A stretch of 7,237 bases of DNA, from assembly GCA_016206385.1 (NCBI GenBank), contig JACQRS010000025.1, positions 1-7,237 on the forward strand, in the 5' to 3' direction. Origin of the DNA: Candidatus Rokuibacteriota bacterium (GTDB lineage Bacteria; Methylomirabilota; Methylomirabilia; Rokubacteriales; CSP1-6). The number at the start of each line of letters is the position of its first letter. Within the stretch, counting starts at the first letter, position 1. The notes under the pieces are model-generated. The model had not been told where the DNA came from and ran no database searches. It worked only from the letters and a program-made list of their open reading frames with translations. The position numbers were made by a program, and so were the translations under genes. Positions 5,041 to 7,237 of this stretch are shown here, one piece after another.

Positions 5041-6195
5041 TCAACCGCGGTGCAGCGGGAGGAGCGAGAGGAGGAGCGCGAGTATCGCCACAGCGCCCGC
5101 GACCACGAAGGCGTCATGGAAGCCGGCGAGAAAGCTTGCGCCGCGGCCTCCGAAGATGGCGCTCGCCAGGCTCACTCCCGCCACGATCCCGAGGGTCCGG
5201 CTCATGGAGATCATGCCGCCTGCGCCACCCTGCTGGGTGGGCGGGAAGCTCGCCATAAGCAGCCTCATGTTGGGGACCTGAAAGGCTCCCAACCCCAAGC
5301 CGACAAGGGCCAGGGCCAGAGCGACCTCCGCCCCGGGGCTTTGAGCGTCGAGCCGGCTGATCAGAAAGAGCCCCGCGCTCTCGGCGGCCAGGCCGAGGCC
5401 CACCAGCGGCCGGCCCCCGAAGCGATCGGTGGCCCAGCCGCTCACGGGCGCGGCCGCGGCGGTGCCGAGCGGGGTCAGCATGAAGAGCAGGCCTCCGGCT
5501 GTGGCGGAGAGATTCAAGACGTTCACCAGGTAATAGGGGGCGAGGAGCCAGACCGCGAACTGGGCGAGGTTGGCCAGAAAGGCCAAGGCATTGAGCTGGA
5601 GCACGTGGGGGCGCAGGACCTCACGCAGCCGGATGAGATGCCAGCGGGCCGCGACGCCGGGCGCCCCACTGAGGGCGGCGGGCGCGCCCAGGGCGAGAGC
5701 CGCGGCCAGAGGCGCCCGAAAGAGGTAGACCCAGCGCCAGCCGAGCGCGTCAACGAGGAGGCCGCCGATCAGCGGGCCGACGGCGAACCCCACCGCCATC
5801 CCCAGGGTAAAGAGGCCGAGCCCCCGGCCCTGCCTGTCGGCGGGCAGCGAAAGGGTGATCAGCGCCGGCGCGCTGCCGTAGACCAGCCCTCCACCCACGC
5901 CCTGGGCCACGCGGAAGCCGAGGAACCAGCCGTAGCTCGGGGCGAGCCCGCACGCCAGCACGCTCGCCGCAGTGAGCCAGAGCCCGGCGACAAACACCGG
6001 GGCCTGGCCCACCCGGTCAGCCAGGGCGCCGGCAGCATAGGCGGTGAGCGCATAGGTCAGAACATAGGTGATGACCACCCACTTGATCGCGGTTGGCCCG
6101 ACCCCGAACGCCTCTGACATGGCGGGGAAGGCGATGTTGACCGCTGAGTCGAGCGAGACCGCCAGGGCCCCGAGGGCTGCGACGCCGGGCACCAT
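5041..6195 (-). CDS. Major facilitator superfamily transporter, drug:proton-antiporter-like
   Basis: The product has 384 residues from ATG 6195. The first helix carries LDSAVNIAFPAM (15-26), a version of the LDxTIVNVALP motif typical of drug:H+ antiporters. The segment 2-3 loop GALADRVGQAPV (57-67 onward) keeps the Asp-Arg-x-Gly core but lacks the following Arg-Arg, and the second-half copy reads GWATDRFGGRPLVG. The length fits about 12 membrane segments rather than the 14 usual for the family whose first-helix motif it resembles. A segment-5-like stretch, GLFTLGMAVGFAVGPLIGGLL, is clear. The open frame continues upstream to 6621, but that extension is non-hydrophobic and runs antisense to the dehydratase gene, so it is rejected. 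The ribosome site before 6195 is weak (GAAGTGAAGG, very close); GTG 6192 is an alternative. It is the first gene of the cluster with 5006-3789 and 3766-2717. Substrate unknown; efflux is more likely than uptake. Confidence 0.85.
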   Translation of the reverse strand: MVPGVAALGALAVSLDSAVNIAFPAMSEAFGVGPTAIKWVVITYVLTYALTAYAAGALADRVGQAPVFVAGLWLTAASVLACGLAPSYGWFLGFRVAQGVGGGLVYGSAPALITLSLPADRQGRGLGLFTLGMAVGFAVGPLIGGLLVDALGWRWVYLFRAPLAAALALGAPAALSGAPGVAARWHLIRLREVLRPHVLQLNALAFLANLAQFAVWLLAPYYLVNVLNLSATAGGLLFMLTPLGTAAAAPVSGWATDRFGGRPLVGLGLAAESAGLFLISRLDAQSPGAEVALALALVGLGLGAFQVPNMRLLMASFPPTQQGGAGGMISMSRTLGIVAGVSLASAIFGGRGASFLAGFHDAFVVAGAVAILALLLSLLPLHRG

Positions 6196-6376
6196 GCCTT
6201 CACTTCTGCCACAGCGCGGCGTCCCTGAAAAGTCCCGGCTTCTCCCGCCCCTGGTCCCCGGCTGGGTGCCGTCGTAAAATAGCTGGGCGCTTCGCCACAG
6301 AACGCGAAGGCGCACCTGGAAAAGTTCCTGGCCCGCGCCATGAGCAAAGGCAAACCCGGCTCCTGGGGAGGACGAA
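6196..6376. promoter_or_regulatory. Divergent promoter region between the transporter operon and the dehydratase genes
   Basis: These 181 bases must hold the starts for both directions. On the plus strand TAAAAT (6275-6280) matches five of six -10 positions, but no good -35 lies 16-18 bases before it. An imperfect palindrome follows at 6287-6313. An SD-like GGGGAGGA (6365-6372) precedes ATG 6377 by about 4 bases. A 23-codon frame from ATG 6340 overlaps the start of the next gene in another frame; it has no ribosome site of its own and is not called. Confidence 0.5.
6287..6313. repeat. Imperfect palindrome, possible operator or mRNA 5' hairpin
   Basis: GCGCTTCGC (6287-6295) pairs with GCGAAGGCGC (6304-6313) over an 8-base centre, with one unpaired G at 6310. 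The inner six pairs (CTTCGC and GCGAAG) are perfect. It begins 7 bases after the TAAAAT box, so it would either lie at the very 5' end of the dehydratase transcript or act as a binding site for a dimeric repressor. No T-run follows on the plus strand, so it is unlikely to be a terminator in that direction. Confidence 0.45.
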
Positions 6377-6832
6377 ATGCCCATCCAAGTCAACAAGGCT
6401 GTCATCGGTAAGGAGTACCCGCCCTTCGCGGTGACGGTGGAGCGCGGGAAGATCAAAGAGTTCGCCCGCGCCATCGGCGACCTGAACCCGTTGTACCTGG
6501 ACCATGAGATCGGCCGGGCCTCCCCGTGGGGCGACAACATCGCGCCCCCCACCTTCCCCATCACCTTCCGCGACGAGCGCGCGGACAGCGGCGCGATGCT
6601 GAAGGATCTGGGTGTGGACATCTCGCGGGTGCTCCACGGTGAGCAGGAGTTCGAGTTCTTCCGTCAGATCCGACCCGGCGAGACCTTCCTCTGCCGGACC
6701 AAGATCACCGACATCTACGAGAAGGCTGGACGGAGCGGGCCTATGGCCTTCGTGGTGCGCGAGACTGCTGTGACCGACGGGGACAACGAGATCGTGGTCA
6801 AGATGCGCCACATCACCGTCATTCGCCTCTAG
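6377..6832 (+). CDS. MaoC-like N-terminal hot-dog dehydratase subunit (HadA-like, non-catalytic type)
   Basis: The 151-residue product begins MPIQVNKAVIGKEYPPFAVT and has the hot-dog pattern of the FAS1-type/MaoC_dehydrat_N family: VERGKIKEFARAIGDLNPLYLD (21-42), IAPPTFPITF near 55-64, then VLHGEQEFEFFRQIRPGETFLCRTKITDIYEKAG and a closing strand FVVRETAVTD. In R-specific hydratases the motif is GDxNPxH; here it is GDLNPLY, with Tyr40 in place of the catalytic His. That is characteristic of the accessory subunit in heterodimers such as mycobacterial HadAB (family knowledge), which would hold the acyl chain and stabilise the partner. The partner gene starts 15 bases after this stop. The likely role is dehydration/hydration of 3-hydroxyacyl/enoyl thioesters, on CoA or acyl carrier protein; the chain type is unknown. 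The start is supported by GGGGAGGA directly upstream. Confidence 0.87.
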   Translation: MPIQVNKAVIGKEYPPFAVTVERGKIKEFARAIGDLNPLYLDHEIGRASPWGDNIAPPTFPITFRDERADSGAMLKDLGVDISRVLHGEQEFEFFRQIRPGETFLCRTKITDIYEKAGRSGPMAFVVRETAVTDGDNEIVVKMRHITVIRL

Positions 6833-6835
6833 CTT

Positions 6836-6840
6836 GGAGG
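6836..6840 (+). promoter_or_regulatory. SD-like sequence of the second dehydratase gene
   Basis: GGAGG at 6836-6840 lies 7 bases before ATG 6848 and just after the TAG of the first subunit (6830-6832). The spacing is ideal and fixes the start. The arrangement implies co-transcription and roughly matched synthesis of the two subunits. Confidence 0.65.
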
Positions 6841-6847
6841 GGGCGCG

Positions 6848-7237
6848 ATGCAATACGCGAAGGTGTACTTCGAAGATGTGCAGGTGGGGGACGAGATGCC
6901 GGCGCTGGTCAAGCCCCCGATCCAGCGGATCCAGCTCACCCGCTATGCCGGGGCCTCCGGCGACTTCAACCCGATCCACGTGGATGAGGAGTTCGCCAAG
7001 ACCGCGGGCATGGGCGGGGTGTTCGCCCACGGGATGCTTTCCATGGGCTTCGTGGCCCAGTCCCTGACCGACTGGCTCGGCGCCGGGAGCATCCAGAAGC
7101 TCGGGGTCCGGTTCGCGGCGCTCGTGCGGCCCGCGGACGTGATCACGTGCAGGGGAACGGTGCTGGCCAAGTCATCCAAGGACGACCAGCACCTGGTCGA
7201 GCTGGAGGTGTGGGCGGAGAACCAGAAAGGCGAGAAG
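6848..7237 (+). CDS. MaoC-like hot-dog dehydratase/enoyl-CoA hydratase, catalytic subunit (cut by right edge)
   Basis: The first 130 codons are present and remain open at the window end; relatives are about 130-150 residues, so only a short tail should be missing. The product begins MQYAKVYFEDVQVGDEMPAL and contains the R-hydratase motif YAGASGDFNPIHVDEEFA (33-50) with Asp39, Asn41 and His44 in their catalytic positions, followed by GVFAHGMLSMGF (57-68) at the substrate tunnel. A second strand set, VRFAALVRPADVITCRGTVL, closes the hot-dog sheet. The enzyme should carry out reversible hydration of an enoyl thioester to a (3R)-hydroxyacyl thioester, together with the non-catalytic partner encoded just upstream (HadA/HadB-type arrangement, inferred from motif and order). 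Acyl-carrier and chain-length preference cannot be read. Genes such as a thiolase or OB-fold protein often follow such pairs, but that lies beyond the window. Confidence 0.9.
   Translation, partial: MQYAKVYFEDVQVGDEMPALVKPPIQRIQLTRYAGASGDFNPIHVDEEFAKTAGMGGVFAHGMLSMGFVAQSLTDWLGAGSIQKLGVRFAALVRPADVITCRGTVLAKSSKDDQHLVELEVWAENQKGEK

Noticed and set aside
4257..5258. 333-codon plus-strand frame opposite the transporters
   Set aside because: Extremely charged, Gly/Arg/Glu-rich translation antisense to two membrane-protein genes; a shadow of hydrophobic coding sequence.
5050..6117. 355-codon plus-strand frame opposite the second transporter
   Set aside because: Same reason: antisense to a clear 12-segment transporter, with Glu/Gly/Ala-rich translation and no motif.
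6196..6621. N-terminal extension of the transporter frame upstream of 6195
   Set aside because: It is non-hydrophobic, lacks family similarity and runs antisense to the promoter and to the start of the dehydratase gene; the first membrane helix begins right after ATG 6195.
6200..7030. 276-codon minus-strand frame opposite the dehydratase pair
   Set aside because: Antisense to two hot-dog genes with intact motifs and good ribosome sites; no domain is recognisable in it.
1..7237. CRISPR array, tRNA, rRNA, insertion sequence or prophage genes
   Set aside because: No regularly spaced repeats, no cloverleaf-like or rRNA-like sequence, and no transposase or integrase motif was seen on either strand.

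Overview
The window is GC-rich bacterial DNA with tightly packed genes and Shine-Dalgarno (SD)-type starts on several genes. The gene families (a conserved 'DGLPVVPPTE' protein, a MaoC-like dehydratase pair, a zinc-free quinone oxidoreductase, a stand-alone HicB-like protein) suggest a free-living soil or subsurface bacterium. My best guess is Candidatus Rokubacteria/Methylomirabilota or a deltaproteobacterium-like lineage. That guess rests on family recollection only; there is no marker gene here.

Layout, left to right. (1) Minus strand, 1-938: a conserved protein of unknown biochemical function, cut by the left edge. (2) 939-1203: a more AT-rich divergent intergenic region with two TATAAT-type boxes. 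(3) Plus strand, 1204-1661: a HicB-like antitoxin gene, followed with a 4-base overlap by a HicA-like toxin gene carrying an in-frame TAA in its 21st codon. The toxin gene is therefore a pseudogene and the antitoxin an apparent orphan. (4) Plus strand, 1743-2711: an NADPH:quinone oxidoreductase. (5) Minus strand, 6195 down to 2717: a probable three-gene operon of two different major facilitator transporters followed by an isocitrate/isopropylmalate-dehydrogenase-family enzyme, which ends 5 bases from the quinone oxidoreductase stop. (6) 6196-6376: a divergent promoter region containing an imperfect palindrome. (7) Plus strand, 6377 to the right edge: two adjacent hot-dog-fold MaoC-like genes that look like the two subunits of a heterodimeric enoyl-thioester hydratase/dehydratase. 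The second is cut by the edge.

How the parts may work together. The minus-strand operon pairs membrane transport with an NAD-dependent 2-hydroxyacid oxidative decarboxylase, which fits uptake or export and oxidation of an organic acid; the substrate cannot be read from the sequence. The rightmost pair probably acts in fatty-acid, steroid or other acyl-CoA metabolism, one subunit carrying the Asp/His active site and the other lacking the His. The clearest unusual signal is the broken toxin beside an intact antitoxin. I found no CRISPR array, tRNA, rRNA, transposase or clearly undescribed multi-gene system.
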